A DNA stretch of 64,000 bases, taken from Thauera sp. GDN1 (lineage in GTDB: Bacteria; Pseudomonadota; Gammaproteobacteria; Burkholderiales; Rhodocyclaceae). Shown here piece by piece: positions 11,934 to 22,182 of the stretch. Location: positions 868,001-932,000 of the forward strand of contig NZ_CP097870.1 of NCBI RefSeq assembly GCF_029223545.1. The letters are read 5' to 3'. Position 1 is the first letter of the stretch. The number at the start of each line of letters is the position of its first letter. The notes beneath the pieces were generated by a model. That model did no database searches, was not told the origin of the DNA, and worked only from the letters and a program-made list of their open reading frames with translations. The position numbers and the translations under genes are program-made.

Positions 11934-13924
11934 GCGGATTCGGCGTCCAGGGGCAGCGACAGGGTGAAGATGGTACCGCCGCCGGGCCTGAGTTCGAAAG
12001 CGAGCCGGCCATGGTGGAGTTCGGCGATCGAGCGGCAGATGTTGAGGCCCATGCCCATGCCCTCGGCCTTGGTGGTGAAGAAGGGCTCGAACAGGCGGGC
12101 GGCGATCTCGGCCGGGATGCCGTGGCCGCGGTCGGCCACCGACACGGTGGCGAAGCGCCCGTTGAGCGCGGAGTGCACCTCGACGACGCGCGTCGCCGGC
12201 GGCAGGTCGCGCATCGCATCCATCGCGTTGCGCACCAGGTTCACCACGATCTGCTCGATCATCACCGCATCGGCCTCGACCGCCGGCATCGGGCCGAACA
12301 GCTCGACGCGCAGCTGGACCTGGCGCTTGCGCGCATCGGCCTCGATCAGCCCGATGGCGTCGCGGATCACCGCGTTGAGCTCGAGCGGCTCGCGCTTGGG
12401 CTCGGAGCGGCGGACGAAGTCATGCACGCGACGGATGATCTCGCCAGCGCGCCTGGCCTGGCGGGCGATCCGTTCGTGGATGTCGAGCAGTTCGCCGCGG
12501 TCGAGCGGCTGGTCGCCCTGCAGGCGGTTGATGCAGCCGGAGGTGTAGCTGGCGATCGCGGCCAGCGGCTGGTTCAGTTCGTGGGCCAGCGTGGATGCCA
12601 TCTCGCCCATGGTGATCAGGCGCGAGCTTTGCTGCAGGCGTTCCTCCTGCTGCCGGGCCTGCTCGCGGGCGCGTTTCTGCTCGGTGATGTCGAGCACCGA
12701 GCCCATCCAGCCGGCATGCTGGCCACGGGCGTCGATCAGCGGCGCCTCGAACACGAGGGCGTCGAGCACCTCGCCGTTCTTGCGCCGCAGGCGCACCTCG
12801 GTGCCTTCGACGGCGCTGCCGCCGGCCATGATCCGGTGATGGACCTCGAAGGTCTGCTCGAGATGCTCGGGATCCCAGTATGGCATCGGCGGCTTGCGGC
12901 CGACGAGCTCGTCCGCGCTGAAGCCGGTCATGCGGCAGAACGCGGAGTTGACGTAGGTGAGCCGCCCCTCGCGGTCGCGCGCGCGCATGCCGGTCAGCAT
13001 CGAATCCTCCATCGCCTTGCGGAACGCCGACTCGGCGCGCAGGGCGATCTCGGCCTGCTGGCGGCGGGCGAGCTGGCGGCGCAGCTGCATCACGCTCCAC
13101 AGGATGATGCCGGCCAGCAGCACGATCGACGCGGCGAGCAGCACCGGGATCCAGCGCGTGTCGGACTTGTAGGCGGTGATCTGCAGCGTCAGCCCGTGGC
13201 CGGGCGGATCGAAGGGCATGGTGTAGGCGAGCCTGGACGACACCGGCGCGACCTTGGACTTGGCGGCGATCTCGCGCCCGTCGGCGTCGAGCACCGCCAC
13301 GCGGTAGCGCTCGGAGAACCACCACGGCAGCTCGCGCACGACGAGGTCGGTCAGCGAATACACGCCGACGATCACGCCCGGCGGCGCGTCCTCGGACCAG
13401 ATCGGCACATGCACCTGGAAGTGGTGGGTGTTGTCCATGCCGGGGTAGGCGGGGCCATACACCGGGCGGCCGATGTTGCGCGCGAGCTGGAAAGTCGTTT
13501 CCTCGTGCATGCGGGCGGGGCTCTCCGCGGCAGGCGTGGTGGCTTCCTGGCGCGGCGGCATGGCGCCGAGCAGCCGGCCTTCCGCCGACAGCCACAGGAT
13601 CTGGACGAGTCCGCGCTCCTGGTTCAGCAGGCTGGACAGGCGGGCCTCGGTTTCGGGCGGCAGCGGCCGGTCGATGAAGAGCTCGCGGCCGATCTCCTGC
13701 AGGTGGATCTCGTTGCGGTCGAGGTGGAACCGCAGGTTCTGCTCCATCCACAGCACGTCGTTGAGCAGCGTGGTGCGCTGCTCGTCGGCGTCGTACTCGC
13801 GGGTCAGCCACACCAGGGCGGCGATGGCGGCGAGGAACAGCGCCAGGCTCAGGTAGGGCAGGTGCTGGATCCAGCGCTTGCGGCCCGGCGGCGGCATGGA
13901 GGGCGGTGCTTCGGTCGGGCTCAT
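11930..13924 (-). CDS. dctS: PAS-domain sensor histidine kinase, DctS type
   Basis: A 664-residue membrane kinase. Membrane segments near residues 22-42 and 265-285 bracket a periplasmic sensor domain of about 220 residues. A PAS domain follows (about 305-425, TYVNSAFCRMTGFSADELVG), then a dimerisation/phosphoacceptor region with LAHELNQPLAAIASY (histidine near 447) and an HATPase domain with the N box VVNLVRNAMDAM and G box DRGHGIP. This order matches Rhodobacter DctS, which senses external C4-dicarboxylates. It is the first gene of the operon, with dctR downstream, and is divergent from dctP across 206 bases. Confidence 0.85.
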   Translation of the reverse strand: MSPTEAPPSMPPPGRKRWIQHLPYLSLALFLAAIAALVWLTREYDADEQRTTLLNDVLWMEQNLRFHLDRNEIHLQEIGRELFIDRPLPPETEARLSSLLNQERGLVQILWLSAEGRLLGAMPPRQEATTPAAESPARMHEETTFQLARNIGRPVYGPAYPGMDNTHHFQVHVPIWSEDAPPGVIVGVYSLTDLVVRELPWWFSERYRVAVLDADGREIAAKSKVAPVSSRLAYTMPFDPPGHGLTLQITAYKSDTRWIPVLLAASIVLLAGIILWSVMQLRRQLARRQQAEIALRAESAFRKAMEDSMLTGMRARDREGRLTYVNSAFCRMTGFSADELVGRKPPMPYWDPEHLEQTFEVHHRIMAGGSAVEGTEVRLRRKNGEVLDALVFEAPLIDARGQHAGWMGSVLDITEQKRAREQARQQEERLQQSSRLITMGEMASTLAHELNQPLAAIASYTSGCINRLQGDQPLDRGELLDIHERIARQARRAGEIIRRVHDFVRRSEPKREPLELNAVIRDAIGLIEADARKRQVQLRVELFGPMPAVEADAVMIEQIVVNLVRNAMDAMRDLPPATRVVEVHSALNGRFATVSVADRGHGIPAEIAARLFEPFFTTKAEGMGMGLNICRSIAELHHGRLAFELRPGGGTIFTLSLPLDAESA

Positions 13925-14130
13925 GGTTCGGCTTGCCGCTCGGGGGCGCGACGGAGGCTCATGCGCTTGCGGTTGTCACGGATGCGGACATCCACAATAG
14001 CAGTCCCTTTTGGGCGAAACGATACTGATGGTCGACACAGCGAAACTTATCGCAGTGCGAGTGCGTTGCCCGGCCGGTTCCGGGTGGGCCAAAACTACCT
14101 TGATGCGGTTCTCTAGGAGGAGATGTTTTC

Positions 14131-15135
14131 ATGAAGATTCGTGCGCTTCTGGTCGGTCTGGTTGCCGTCGGTCTGTCTGCCGCTGCTGCTGCAGCGGATC
14201 CCATCGTGATCAAGTTCAGCCACGTCGTGGCCCAGGACACGCCCAAGGGCAAGGCTGCGGAGAAGTTCAAGGAGCTCGCCGAGAAATACACCAGCGGCGC
14301 CGTCAAGGTCGAGGTTTACGCCAACAGCACCCTCTACAAGGATAAGGAAGAGATGGAAGCGCTGCAGCTCGGCGCCGTCCAGCTCCTCGCCCCCTCGCTG
14401 GCCAAGTTCGGTCCGCTCGGCGTGCGCGAGTTCGAGGTCTTCGATCTGCCCTACATCTTCGATGGCTACGAGGCGCTGAACAAGGTCACCCAGGGCGCGG
14501 TGGGCCAGCAGCTGCTCGCCAAGCTCGAGCCCAAGGGCATCAAGGGCCTGGCCTTCTGGGACAACGGCTTCAAGTCCTTCTCCGCCAACACCCCGATCCG
14601 CGCGCCCGAGGACCTGAAGGGCAAGAAGATGCGCATCCAGTCGTCCAAGGTGCTCGAGGAGCAGATGCGCGAGGTCAAGTCGCTGCCGCAGGTGATGGCC
14701 TTCTCCGAGGTCTATCAGGCGCTGCAGACCGGCGTCGTGGATGGCACCGAGAACCCGCACTCCAACCTCTACACCCAGAAGATGCACGAAGTGCAGAAGC
14801 ACATGACGCTGACCGACCACGGTTACCTGGGCTATGCGGTGATCACCAACAAGAAGTTCTGGGAAGGCCTGCCGGCCGAGGTCCGCACGCAGCTCGACAA
14901 GGCGATCGCCGAGTCGACCGTCTACGCCAACCAGATCGCCAAGGAAGAGAACGACAAGTCGCTGGAAGCGGTGCGTGCCTCGGGCAAGACGGAGATCTAC
15001 ACCCCGACCGCCGAGGAGAAGGCTGCGTTCAAGAAGGCCTTCATGCCGGTGCACAAGAAGATGGAGTCGCGCATCGGCAAGGACCTGATCCAGTCGATCT
15101 ACAAGGAAACCGGCTTCGATCCGGCCAGGCTGTAA
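14131..15135 (+). CDS. dctP: TRAP transporter solute-binding protein DctP
   Basis: A 334-residue periplasmic binding protein that hands C4-dicarboxylates to the DctQM permease. It has a Sec signal peptide (MKIRALLVGLVAVGLSAAAA, cleavage after AAAAA near residue 23) and the DctP fold with IVIKFSHVVAQDTPKGKAA at the mature start. The conserved arginine region KKMRIQSSKVLEEQ contributes the carboxylate-binding arginine in this family. FSEVYQALQTGVVDGTENP is also characteristic. AGGAGGAG precedes the ATG. A terminator-like hairpin separates it from dctQ, which would give more binding protein than permease. Confidence 0.94.
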   Translation: MKIRALLVGLVAVGLSAAAAAADPIVIKFSHVVAQDTPKGKAAEKFKELAEKYTSGAVKVEVYANSTLYKDKEEMEALQLGAVQLLAPSLAKFGPLGVREFEVFDLPYIFDGYEALNKVTQGAVGQQLLAKLEPKGIKGLAFWDNGFKSFSANTPIRAPEDLKGKKMRIQSSKVLEEQMREVKSLPQVMAFSEVYQALQTGVVDGTENPHSNLYTQKMHEVQKHMTLTDHGYLGYAVITNKKFWEGLPAEVRTQLDKAIAESTVYANQIAKEENDKSLEAVRASGKTEIYTPTAEEKAAFKKAFMPVHKKMESRIGKDLIQSIYKETGFDPARL

Positions 15136-15159
15136 TCCAACCCGCTTCACACCCAACAG

Positions 15160-15196
15160 CGCCCGTCAGGCCACGCAGACCCGACGGGCGTTTTTT
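15160..15196 (+). terminator. Intercistronic terminator/attenuator between dctP and dctQ
   Basis: CGCCCGTC at 15160-15167 pairs with GACGGGCG at 15183-15190 and is followed directly by six T residues. It has the full form of an intrinsic terminator but lies between two genes of one transporter, so partial read-through is expected. Confidence 0.8.
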
Positions 15197-15211
15197 CGGG
15201 GGAAAACAATC

Positions 15212-15907
15212 ATGAACAAGCTTCTCGACCGCCTCGAGGAGTTCATCATCGCCGCGCTGATGGCCGTGGCGACCGTGGTGATCTTCGTCTCGGTGGTGCA
15301 TCGCTACCTGTCCGGCTACGAGATTCCCGGCCTGCAGGACTGGCTGCTCGACATGAACTTCGGCTGGGCCCAGGAATTCTGCATCATCCTCTTCGTGTGG
15401 ATGGCCAAGTTCGGCGCCGCCTATGGCGTGCGCACCGGCATCCACGTCGGTGTCGACATCCTGATCAACAAGCTCTCCGGCAGCACGCGCTCGGCGATGA
15501 TCCAGCTCGGCCTGGTGTGCGGCGTGATCTTCACCGGCCTGATCGGCATCTTCGGCGCGCTCTTCGTGTGGGAGAACGGCATGGCCTACGAGACGCTGAG
15601 CCTGTTCGGCCGCGATACCGGCGATTTCTTCGAGGGCCCGACCACGCCCGACCTGGAGTGGCCGACCTGGATCGTCTATTCCGCGGTGCCGCTGGGCTCC
15701 TTCCTGATGTGCTACCGCTTCCTGCAGGTCATGGTCAGCTTCTCGCGCACCGGCGAGCTGCCCACCCACGACCACGGCCACGTCGAAGGCCTGGACGATG
15801 ATCAGGACGAGAACGTGCTGCTCGAGGGCGAGGCGTTCTCGATCGCCGAAGACGTCGAGCACGCCCGTCGCGAGGCCGCGGCCAAGCGCCCGGGCTCCGG
15901 AAAGTGA
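15212..15907 (+). CDS. dctQ: TRAP transporter small permease DctQ
   Basis: A 231-residue inner-membrane subunit with four hydrophobic segments between about residues 12 and 175. The region includes WAQEFCIILFVWMAKFGAAY and the loop VRTGIHVGVDILINKL, typical of DctQ. It pairs with DctM to form the sodium-coupled permease. The last 50 residues are an unusual hydrophilic, acid-rich tail (containing HDHGHVEGLDDDQDENVLL) that makes the protein longer than many DctQ proteins. It is followed 13 bases later by dctM. Confidence 0.92.
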   Translation: MNKLLDRLEEFIIAALMAVATVVIFVSVVHRYLSGYEIPGLQDWLLDMNFGWAQEFCIILFVWMAKFGAAYGVRTGIHVGVDILINKLSGSTRSAMIQLGLVCGVIFTGLIGIFGALFVWENGMAYETLSLFGRDTGDFFEGPTTPDLEWPTWIVYSAVPLGSFLMCYRFLQVMVSFSRTGELPTHDHGHVEGLDDDQDENVLLEGEAFSIAEDVEHARREAAAKRPGSGK

Positions 15908-15920
15908 GGAAGACGACATC

Positions 15921-17207
15921 ATGACCAATACGATTGCAATCTTCGGCCTGCTCGTCGTCCTCATGGCGATCGGCATGCCGGTGGGCGTGGCGCTCGGCCT
16001 CACCGTGCTGAGCTTCATGTTCATCTTCACCGACGTGCCGCTGGAATCGGTGGCGCTCAAGATGTTCACCGGCATCGAGAAGTTCGAGATCATGGCGATC
16101 CCGTTCTTCATCCTCGCCGGCAACTTCCTGACCCACGGCGGGGTGGCGCGGCGGATGATCAACTTCGCCACCTCGATGGTCGGCCACATGCGCGGCGGCC
16201 TCGGCATGTCGGCGGTGCTGGCGTGCGCGCTGTTCGCGGCGGTGTCGGGCTCCAGCCCGGCGACCGTGGTGGCGATCGGCTCGATCCTGATCCCGGCGAT
16301 GATCAAGCAGGGCTACCCGCTGCGCTTCGGTGCCGGCACGGTGGCCTCGGCCGGCGGCCTCGGCATCCTGATCCCGCCTTCGATCGTCATGGTGATGTAC
16401 TCGGTGACGACCAACACCTCGGTGGGCGCGCTGTTCATGGCGGGCGTGATCCCCGGCCTGCTGCTGGCCTTCATGCTCGGCCTGTGCACCTGGTACGTGG
16501 CGCACAAGAACAACTACCCGACGCTGCCGCGCTCGACCTGGGGCGAACGCATCAGGCACTTCCGCAAGGCCTTCTGGGGGCTGATGCTGATCGTGGTGGT
16601 GATGGGCGGCATCTACTCGGGCATGTTCACCCCGACCGAGGCAGCGGCGATGAGCGCGGTGTACGCCTTCTTCATCGCGGTCTTCGTGTACAAGGACCTG
16701 ACCCTCAAGCAGATCCCGCGCGTGCTGCTGGACTCGGCGAACATGAGCGCGATGCTGCTGTTCATCATCGCCAGCGCGGTGCTGTTCTCCTTCATCCTGA
16801 CCAGCGAGCAGATCCCGCAACGCATGGCCGACGCGATCGTGGCCAGCGGCATGGGGCCGATCGGCTTCCTGATCGTGGTGAACCTGCTGCTGCTGGTGGC
16901 CGGCGCGCTGATGGAGCCGTCCTCGATCATCCTGATCCTCGCCCCGATCCTGTTCCCGGTGGCGGTGGCGCTGGGCATCGACCCGATCCACTTCGGCGTG
17001 ATGATCGTGGTGAACATGGAGATCGGCATGATCACGCCGCCGGTGGGTCTGAACCTGTTCGTCGCCAGCGGCATCACCAAGGCGGGCCTGACCGAGATGA
17101 GCAAGGCGGTCATGCCCTGGCTGTGGACCATGCTCGCCTTCCTGATGATCATCACCTACATCCCGAGCATCTCGACCTTCCTGCCCAAGGCGATGGGCAT
17201 CATGTAA
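15921..17207 (+). CDS. dctM: TRAP transporter large permease DctM
   Basis: A 428-residue integral membrane transporter with about twelve hydrophobic segments spread along its whole length. Characteristic stretches are PFFILAGNFLTHGGVARRMI, AAVSGSSPATVVAIGSI, GILIPPSIVMVMYSV and MEIGMITPPVGLNLFVASG. It carries substrate released from DctP across the membrane with sodium ions. The start is ATG 15921 with a GAGGAAG site upstream. The gene ends at a strong terminator at 17235. Confidence 0.95.
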   Translation: MTNTIAIFGLLVVLMAIGMPVGVALGLTVLSFMFIFTDVPLESVALKMFTGIEKFEIMAIPFFILAGNFLTHGGVARRMINFATSMVGHMRGGLGMSAVLACALFAAVSGSSPATVVAIGSILIPAMIKQGYPLRFGAGTVASAGGLGILIPPSIVMVMYSVTTNTSVGALFMAGVIPGLLLAFMLGLCTWYVAHKNNYPTLPRSTWGERIRHFRKAFWGLMLIVVVMGGIYSGMFTPTEAAAMSAVYAFFIAVFVYKDLTLKQIPRVLLDSANMSAMLLFIIASAVLFSFILTSEQIPQRMADAIVASGMGPIGFLIVVNLLLLVAGALMEPSSIILILAPILFPVAVALGIDPIHFGVMIVVNMEIGMITPPVGLNLFVASGITKAGLTEMSKAVMPWLWTMLAFLMIITYIPSISTFLPKAMGIM

Positions 17208-17234
17208 GGCCCGCGCCGGCCCGCCGGCGCAAGA

Positions 17235-17262
17235 AGCCCCGGCCGTGTGCCGGGGCTTTTTC
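17235..17262 (+). terminator. Rho-independent terminator after dctM
   Basis: A perfect 9-bp stem (AGCCCCGGC at 17235-17243 with its complement at 17249-17257), a 5-base loop and a T tract form a textbook terminator ending the dct operon. Confidence 0.9.
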
Positions 17263-17330
17263 GTGCACCGGTGGTCCGGCCGCCGGACCCCGGCCGACGG
17301 CCGCACGCGTGCCTGTCACACGAAACCTGC

Positions 17331-17336
17331 TAGAAT
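17331..17336 (+). promoter_or_regulatory. Putative -10 box of the ndk promoter
   Basis: TAGAAT lies 40 bases before the ndk start and after the dctM terminator, so a promoter is required here. The matching -35 hexamer is weak. Confidence 0.45.
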
Positions 17337-17375
17337 TTCGCGCTTTTTTTCCAAACACAGTCCCGGAGTTTTTCC

Positions 17376-17801
17376 ATGGCAATCGAACGCACCCTGTCCA
17401 TCATCAAGCCCGACGCCGTCGCCAAGAACGTGATCGGCCAGATCTACGCCCGCTTCGAAGCCGCCGGCCTGAAGATCATCGCCGCCAAGATGGCTCACCT
17501 GTCCGAGCGCGAAGCCGGCGAGTTCTACGCCGTGCACAAGGAGCGTCCCTTCTTCAAGGATCTGGTGTCCTTCATGACCTCCGGCCCGGTGATGATCCAG
17601 TGCCTGGAAGGCGAGAACGCCATCGCCAAGAACCGCGAGCTGATGGGCGCCACCGACCCGAAGAAGGCCGACAAGGGCACCATCCGCGCCGACTTCGCCG
17701 AGTCGATCGACGCCAACGCGGTGCACGGCTCCGACGCCCCCGAGACCGCTGCCGTGGAAGTGGCTTTCTTCTTCCCGGGCATGAACGTTTACTCGCGCTG
17801 A
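17376..17801 (+). CDS. ndk: Nucleoside diphosphate kinase
   Basis: A 141-residue cytosolic enzyme that equilibrates phosphate among nucleoside tri- and diphosphates through a phosphohistidine. The N-terminus [37 protein letters not shown] and the active-site histidine in [10 protein letters not shown] (about residue 117) are all intact. The length equals that of the family. It is followed by the rlmN operon after about 135 bases and has its own promoter. Confidence 0.97.
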   Translation: MAIERTLSIIKPDAVAKNVIGQIYARFEAAGLKIIAAKMAHLSEREAGEFYAVHKERPFFKDLVSFMTSGPVMIQCLEGENAIAKNRELMGATDPKKADKGTIRADFAESIDANAVHGSDAPETAAVEVAFFFPGMNVYSR

Positions 17802-17937
17802 GCGGTCCGTTCCAGCGGCCCGTCGCGCACGCTTCGCGGTGCCTCCCGCACCGCGCGCGGCGTGGTCGGGCCGTTTGCATTACGGTCGATCCGTTTCCAT
17901 CCAGCGGATCCCGCTTCAGATGAGTGAAGTTTCAGGC

Positions 17938-19086
17938 ATGAGCACATCCGATCAGGTCAATCTGCTCGACTTCGATGTCGACGGCCTCGTCACCTGGTTC
18001 GCCGGGCTGGGCGAGAAGCCCTTCCGCGCCCGCCAGGTGATGCGCTGGATGCATCACGAGGGCTGCGCCGACTTCGACGCCATGACCGACGTCGCCAAGT
18101 CCCTGCGCGCCAAGCTCAAGGACATCGCGGTGATCCGCCCGCCGGTGCCGGTGCGCGATTCGATCTCGGCCGACGGCACGCGCAAGTGGCTGCTCGACGT
18201 GGGCAACGCCAACGCGGTCGAAACCGTGTTCATCCCTGAAACCCACCGTGGCACGCTGTGCGTGTCCTCGCAGGCCGGCTGCGCGCTCGACTGCGCGTTC
18301 TGCTCCACCGGCAAGCAGGGCTTCAACCGCAACCTGACGGCGGCCGAGATCATCGGCCAGCTGTGGCTGGCGAACAAGCTGCTCGGCGCCGCGCGAGTCG
18401 ACCCGAATGAGCAGGCCGCCGATCTCGAGGCCGGCGAGAAGGACAACGGCCGCATCATCAGCAACGTGGTGATGATGGGCATGGGCGAGCCGCTGGCCAA
18501 CTTCGACAACGTCGTCACCGCGCTGCGCCTGATGCTCGACGACCACGCCTACGGCCTGTCGCGCCGCCGCGTCACGGTGTCGACCTCGGGCATCGTGCCG
18601 GCGATGGACCGCCTGCGCGAGGAGTGTCCGGTGGCGCTCGCCGTGTCGCTGCATGCCTCCAACGACACCCTGCGCGACCGCCTGGTGCCGATCAACCAGA
18701 AATATCCGCTGCGCGAGCTGATGGCCGCCTGCCAGCGCTATCTCGAGCGTGCGCCGCGCGATTTCGTCACCTTCGAGTACGTGATGCTCGACGGCGTCAA
18801 TGACAGCGAGGCCCATGCACGCGAGCTGGTCGCGCTGGTGCGCGACACGCCGTGCAAGTTCAACCTGATCCCGTTCAATCCCTTCCCGAATTCGGGTTTC
18901 CTGCGCTCGCCCGCGGAACGCATCCGGCGTTTTGCCGGTATCCTGATCGACGCCGGCATCGTCACCACCACGCGCAAGACGCGCGGCGACGACGTCGACG
19001 CGGCCTGCGGCCAGCTCGCGGGCCAGGTCCAGGACAAGACCCGGCGCACGGTGCATCTGCGCAGGATCACGGAGGAACGCTCATGA
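17938..19086 (+). CDS. rlmN: Dual-specificity 23S rRNA/tRNA adenine C2-methyltransferase (radical SAM)
   Basis: Methylates A2503 of 23S rRNA and A37 of certain tRNAs. The radical-SAM cluster motif [14 protein letters not shown] (C-x3-C-x2-C) is at about residues 117-130, followed by [16 protein letters not shown]. The product is 382 residues from ATG 17938; ATG 17920 is also in frame and would add six residues, and neither has a strong ribosome-binding site. The second conserved catalytic cysteine is in the C-terminal part ([11 protein letters not shown]). The stop codon overlaps the pilW start as ATGA. In E. coli-type genomes rlmN also precedes pilW/rodZ/ispG genes. Confidence 0.95.
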   Translation: MSTSDQVNLLDFDVDGLVTWFAGLGEKPFRARQVMRWMHHEGCADFDAMTDVAKSLRAKLKDIAVIRPPVPVRDSISADGTRKWLLDVGNANAVETVFIPETHRGTLCVSSQAGCALDCAFCSTGKQGFNRNLTAAEIIGQLWLANKLLGAARVDPNEQAADLEAGEKDNGRIISNVVMMGMGEPLANFDNVVTALRLMLDDHAYGLSRRRVTVSTSGIVPAMDRLREECPVALAVSLHASNDTLRDRLVPINQKYPLRELMAACQRYLERAPRDFVTFEYVMLDGVNDSEAHARELVALVRDTPCKFNLIPFNPFPNSGFLRSPAERIRRFAGILIDAGIVTTTRKTRGDDVDAACGQLAGQVQDKTRRTVHLRRITEERS

Positions 19087-19886
19087 GTTTGAAACCGACG
19101 CTGCTCGCATGCGCGCTGGCGGCCGTGCTGGCCGGCTGCGCGACCAACCCGGCGAGCACCGCGGGGGAGGGGGCCACCGTCAGCCGCCCGATGTCGGACA
19201 TCACGCCGGCGACGCCGGCCGATTCCCGCGCCCGTGTTCACGTCGACCTCGGCATGGCCTACTTCGAGATCGGCCGCTACGACGTGGCGCTCGACGAAGC
19301 GAAGATCGCCCTCAACGACAGCCCCGACTATCCGCCGGCCTACCACCTGCTCGGCCTGGCCTACATGCTGATCGAGGAGAATGGCGCCGCGCGCGAGAAC
19401 TTCGAGCGCGCGCTGCGCGGGGCGCCGGGCGATCCCGACTTCAACAACAGCTATGGCTGGTTCCTGTGCACCCAGGGCGAGGAGCAGCAGGGGCTGGAGA
19501 AGCTCGCGCTCGCCGCCCGCAACCCCTATTACCGTCATCCGGGGCGTCCGCTGACCAATGCCGGCCTGTGTCACCAGCGCCTCAAGGACGATGCCGCGGC
19601 CGAGGTCCAGTTCCTGCGCGCGGTGCAGGCCGATCCGGCCAATGGCCAGGCGCTGTATCGGCTCGCGGACATCGCCTACCGCAGCGGGCGCTACGACCAG
19701 GCCCGCAGCCATCTGGTCCGTCTGCACCAGCAGCTCGAACCGAGCGCCGCGTCGGTCTGGCTCGGACTGCGGACCGAACGCCGTCTGGGCAACCACGATG
19801 CCGAAGCGAGCTACGCGTCGCAGCTGCGCTCGCGGTTCGCCGAATCGGAGGAACTCAAATTGTTCAATGAAGGGAAGTACGAGTGA
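19083..19886 (+). CDS. pilW: Type IV pilus biogenesis/stability lipoprotein PilW (PilF)
   Basis: A 267-residue outer-membrane lipoprotein that supports PilQ secretin assembly. The signal peptide ends in the lipobox LAGC (cysteine near residue 20). Tetratricopeptide repeats fill residues 55-250, for example [20 protein letters not shown] and [16 protein letters not shown]. Its placement between rlmN and the rodZ-like gene is the standard one. It overlaps both neighbours at ATGA/GTGA junctions, which implies coupled translation. No other pilus gene is in the window. Confidence 0.9.
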   Translation: MSLKPTLLACALAAVLAGCATNPASTAGEGATVSRPMSDITPATPADSRARVHVDLGMAYFEIGRYDVALDEAKIALNDSPDYPPAYHLLGLAYMLIEENGAARENFERALRGAPGDPDFNNSYGWFLCTQGEEQQGLEKLALAARNPYYRHPGRPLTNAGLCHQRLKDDAAAEVQFLRAVQADPANGQALYRLADIAYRSGRYDQARSHLVRLHQQLEPSAASVWLGLRTERRLGNHDAEASYASQLRSRFAESEELKLFNEGKYE

Positions 19887-20854
19887 GCAGCACGTCGTCC
19901 GAGAATCTTGCTGCCGTGACCGAGGCGACGTCCTCGCCGGGCGTGCGACTGCGCCGCGCCCGCGAGGCGCGCGGCGAGTCGGTGCATGAAGTCGCCTTCG
20001 CCCTCAAGCTGAGCCCGCGCCAGGTCGAGGCGCTCGAGCGTGACGACTTCGGCGCGCTGCCGGGGATGGCCTTCGTGCGCGGCTTCATGCGCAACTACGC
20101 CCGCTACCTCGGGCTCGATGCGGCACCGCTGCTCGACGCGGTGCAGCGCATGGCCGGTCCGGGCTCGCCCGACCTGTCGCCGATCCGCAATGCGGACGGC
20201 GACCTGCCGGTCGGCGGCAGGCGGCGCAGCGGGAGTTTCCCGGCGGGTGTCGTCGTGCTGATCCTGCTGGCGATGCTGGCGACGGGCTGGTATTTCGACT
20301 GGTTCCGCACCGAGAGCGCCCCGTCGGCCGAGACCGTGGTCGAGCCGGCGCCCAGCTTCGCGCCGGCGCCGAGCCAGCCGATCGTGCCCCCACAATCTTC
20401 CGTGCAGCCGGCGCTCGTCGCCGAGCCGGCCACGGTGAGCACGCCGGCCCAGGTCGAGGCGCCGGCCTCCGCTCCTGCCGCCGAAGCGCCGCAGTTCGCC
20501 GCCGCGGTCCCGGGCGCCGAGCCGGTGCAGGCCGGCGCCCAGGCCCTTGTGCCGGGCGCCGTTGCCGAGGCGCCCGCGACCGCAGCGCCCGAGACTGCCC
20601 CCGCCGCCGTCGCCAGCGGCGGACAGCTGAGCTTCCGCTTCGGTGCCGACTCGTGGATCGAGGTTCGCGACGCCTCCGGCACCATCCTGCACTCCGGCAC
20701 CAACCGCGCCGGCAGCACCCGCAGCGTGCAGGGCACGGCACCGTTCACGCTGGTGGTCGGCAACGCCGCCAGCGTCACCCTCGAACACGACGGCAAGCCG
20801 GTCGACCTCGCTGCCCACATCCGCGGCTCCGTTGCCCGCCTGACGCTTCGCTGA
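19883..20854 (+). CDS. rodZ: RodZ-like helix-turn-helix membrane protein
   Basis: A 323-residue bitopic protein. The cytosolic N-terminus holds a Cro/XRE-type helix-turn-helix (about residues 13-90, [20 protein letters not shown] and [16 protein letters not shown]). One membrane segment lies near 119-138, then a long Pro/Ala-rich periplasmic linker, and a C-terminal DUF4115 domain (about 245-320, [18 protein letters not shown]). RodZ links MreB filaments to the cell-wall machinery. The start is GTG 19883, overlapping the pilW stop. Its stop TGA overlaps the ispG ATG. Linker composition makes its length poorly conserved. Confidence 0.88.
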   Translation: MSSTSSENLAAVTEATSSPGVRLRRAREARGESVHEVAFALKLSPRQVEALERDDFGALPGMAFVRGFMRNYARYLGLDAAPLLDAVQRMAGPGSPDLSPIRNADGDLPVGGRRRSGSFPAGVVVLILLAMLATGWYFDWFRTESAPSAETVVEPAPSFAPAPSQPIVPPQSSVQPALVAEPATVSTPAQVEAPASAPAAEAPQFAAAVPGAEPVQAGAQALVPGAVAEAPATAAPETAPAAVASGGQLSFRFGADSWIEVRDASGTILHSGTNRAGSTRSVQGTAPFTLVVGNAASVTLEHDGKPVDLAAHIRGSVARLTLR

Positions 20855-22125
20855 TGACCGAACCCATGACCCTCCGACAGGATTCCTCCCCGATCGACGC
20901 CTGCCCGCTCGCCCGCCACCGCACCCGCGAGGTCCGCGTCGGCAAGGTACGGATCGGCGGCGACGCCCCGGTCGTCGTGCAGTCGATGACCAACACCGAC
21001 ACCGCCGACGTGCTCGGCACCGCGATGCAGGTCGCCGAACTGGCGCGCGCCGGCTCCGAGATCGTGCGCATCACGGTGAACAACGAGGCTGCGGCGGCCG
21101 CGGTGCCGAAGATCCGCGACCGTCTGCTGGCGCTGAACATGGACGTGCCGCTGGTCGGCGACTTCCACTACAACGGCCACAAGCTGCTGACCGATTTCCC
21201 GGCCTGCGCGGAGGCGCTCGCCAAGTTCCGCATCAATCCGGGCAACGTCGGCGCCGGCGCCAAGCGCGACCCGCAGTTCGCGGCGATCGTCGAGCTCGCC
21301 TGCCGCCACGACAAGCCGGTGCGCATCGGCGTCAATTGGGGCAGTCTCGACCAGTCGGTGCTCGCGCGCATCATGGACGAGAACGCGAAGCGCGCCGAAC
21401 CCCGCGACGCCGGCGCGGTGATGCGCGAGGCGCTGGTGGTGTCCGCGCTCGAATCCGCGGCCAAGGCCGAGGAATACGGCCTCGACCGCGACCGCATCAT
21501 CCTCTCGGCGAAGGTCTCCAGCGTGCAGGACCTGATCGCGGTGTACCGCGATCTCGCGCGCCGCAGCGACTATGCGCTGCACCTGGGCCTCACCGAGGCC
21601 GGCATGGGCAGCAAGGGCATCGTCGCCTCCACCGCGGCGCTGTCGGTGCTGCTGCAGGAAGGCATCGGCGACACCATCCGCATCTCGCTGACCCCCGAGC
21701 CCGGCGGCAGCCGCACGCAGGAAGTGGTGGTGGCGCAGGAGATCCTGCAGACCATGGGCCTGCGCGCCTTCACCCCGATGGTCACCGCCTGCCCGGGCTG
21801 CGGACGCACCACCAGCACCTTCTTCCAGGAACTCGCCTCCGGCATCCAGGACTATGTACGGGCGCAGATGCCGGTGTGGCGCGAGCAATACGACGGCGTC
21901 GAGAACATGACGCTCGCGGTGATGGGCTGCGTGGTCAACGGCCCGGGCGAGAGCAAGCACGCCAGCATCGGCATCTCGCTGCCCGGCACCGGCGAGACCC
22001 CGGCCGCGCCGGTGTATGTCGATGGCGAGAAGGTCGTCACCCTGCGCGGCGACAACATCGCAGCCGAATTCAAGGCCATCGTCGACAACTACGTCGCCAC
22101 CAAGTACGTGAAGAAGGGCGCCTGA
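20854..22125 (+). CDS. ispG: 4-hydroxy-3-methylbut-2-en-1-yl diphosphate synthase
   Basis: Penultimate enzyme of the MEP isoprenoid pathway, a [4Fe-4S] protein of 423 residues. The N-terminal TIM-barrel part carries [12 protein letters not shown] and [14 protein letters not shown]. The C-terminal part has the cluster motif [18 protein letters not shown] and a further cysteine in [20 protein letters not shown]. The start ATG 20854 overlaps the rodZ stop; an alternative ATG at 20866 would remove four residues. The length is typical of the bacterial two-domain form. Confidence 0.96.
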   Translation: MTEPMTLRQDSSPIDACPLARHRTREVRVGKVRIGGDAPVVVQSMTNTDTADVLGTAMQVAELARAGSEIVRITVNNEAAAAAVPKIRDRLLALNMDVPLVGDFHYNGHKLLTDFPACAEALAKFRINPGNVGAGAKRDPQFAAIVELACRHDKPVRIGVNWGSLDQSVLARIMDENAKRAEPRDAGAVMREALVVSALESAAKAEEYGLDRDRIILSAKVSSVQDLIAVYRDLARRSDYALHLGLTEAGMGSKGIVASTAALSVLLQEGIGDTIRISLTPEPGGSRTQEVVVAQEILQTMGLRAFTPMVTACPGCGRTTSTFFQELASGIQDYVRAQMPVWREQYDGVENMTLAVMGCVVNGPGESKHASIGISLPGTGETPAAPVYVDGEKVVTLRGDNIAAEFKAIVDNYVATKYVKKGA

Positions 22126-22182
22126 GCGCCGCAACGAACAACGACCACCGCGCGTGAGCGCGACACAGAAGAACAGAAACAC

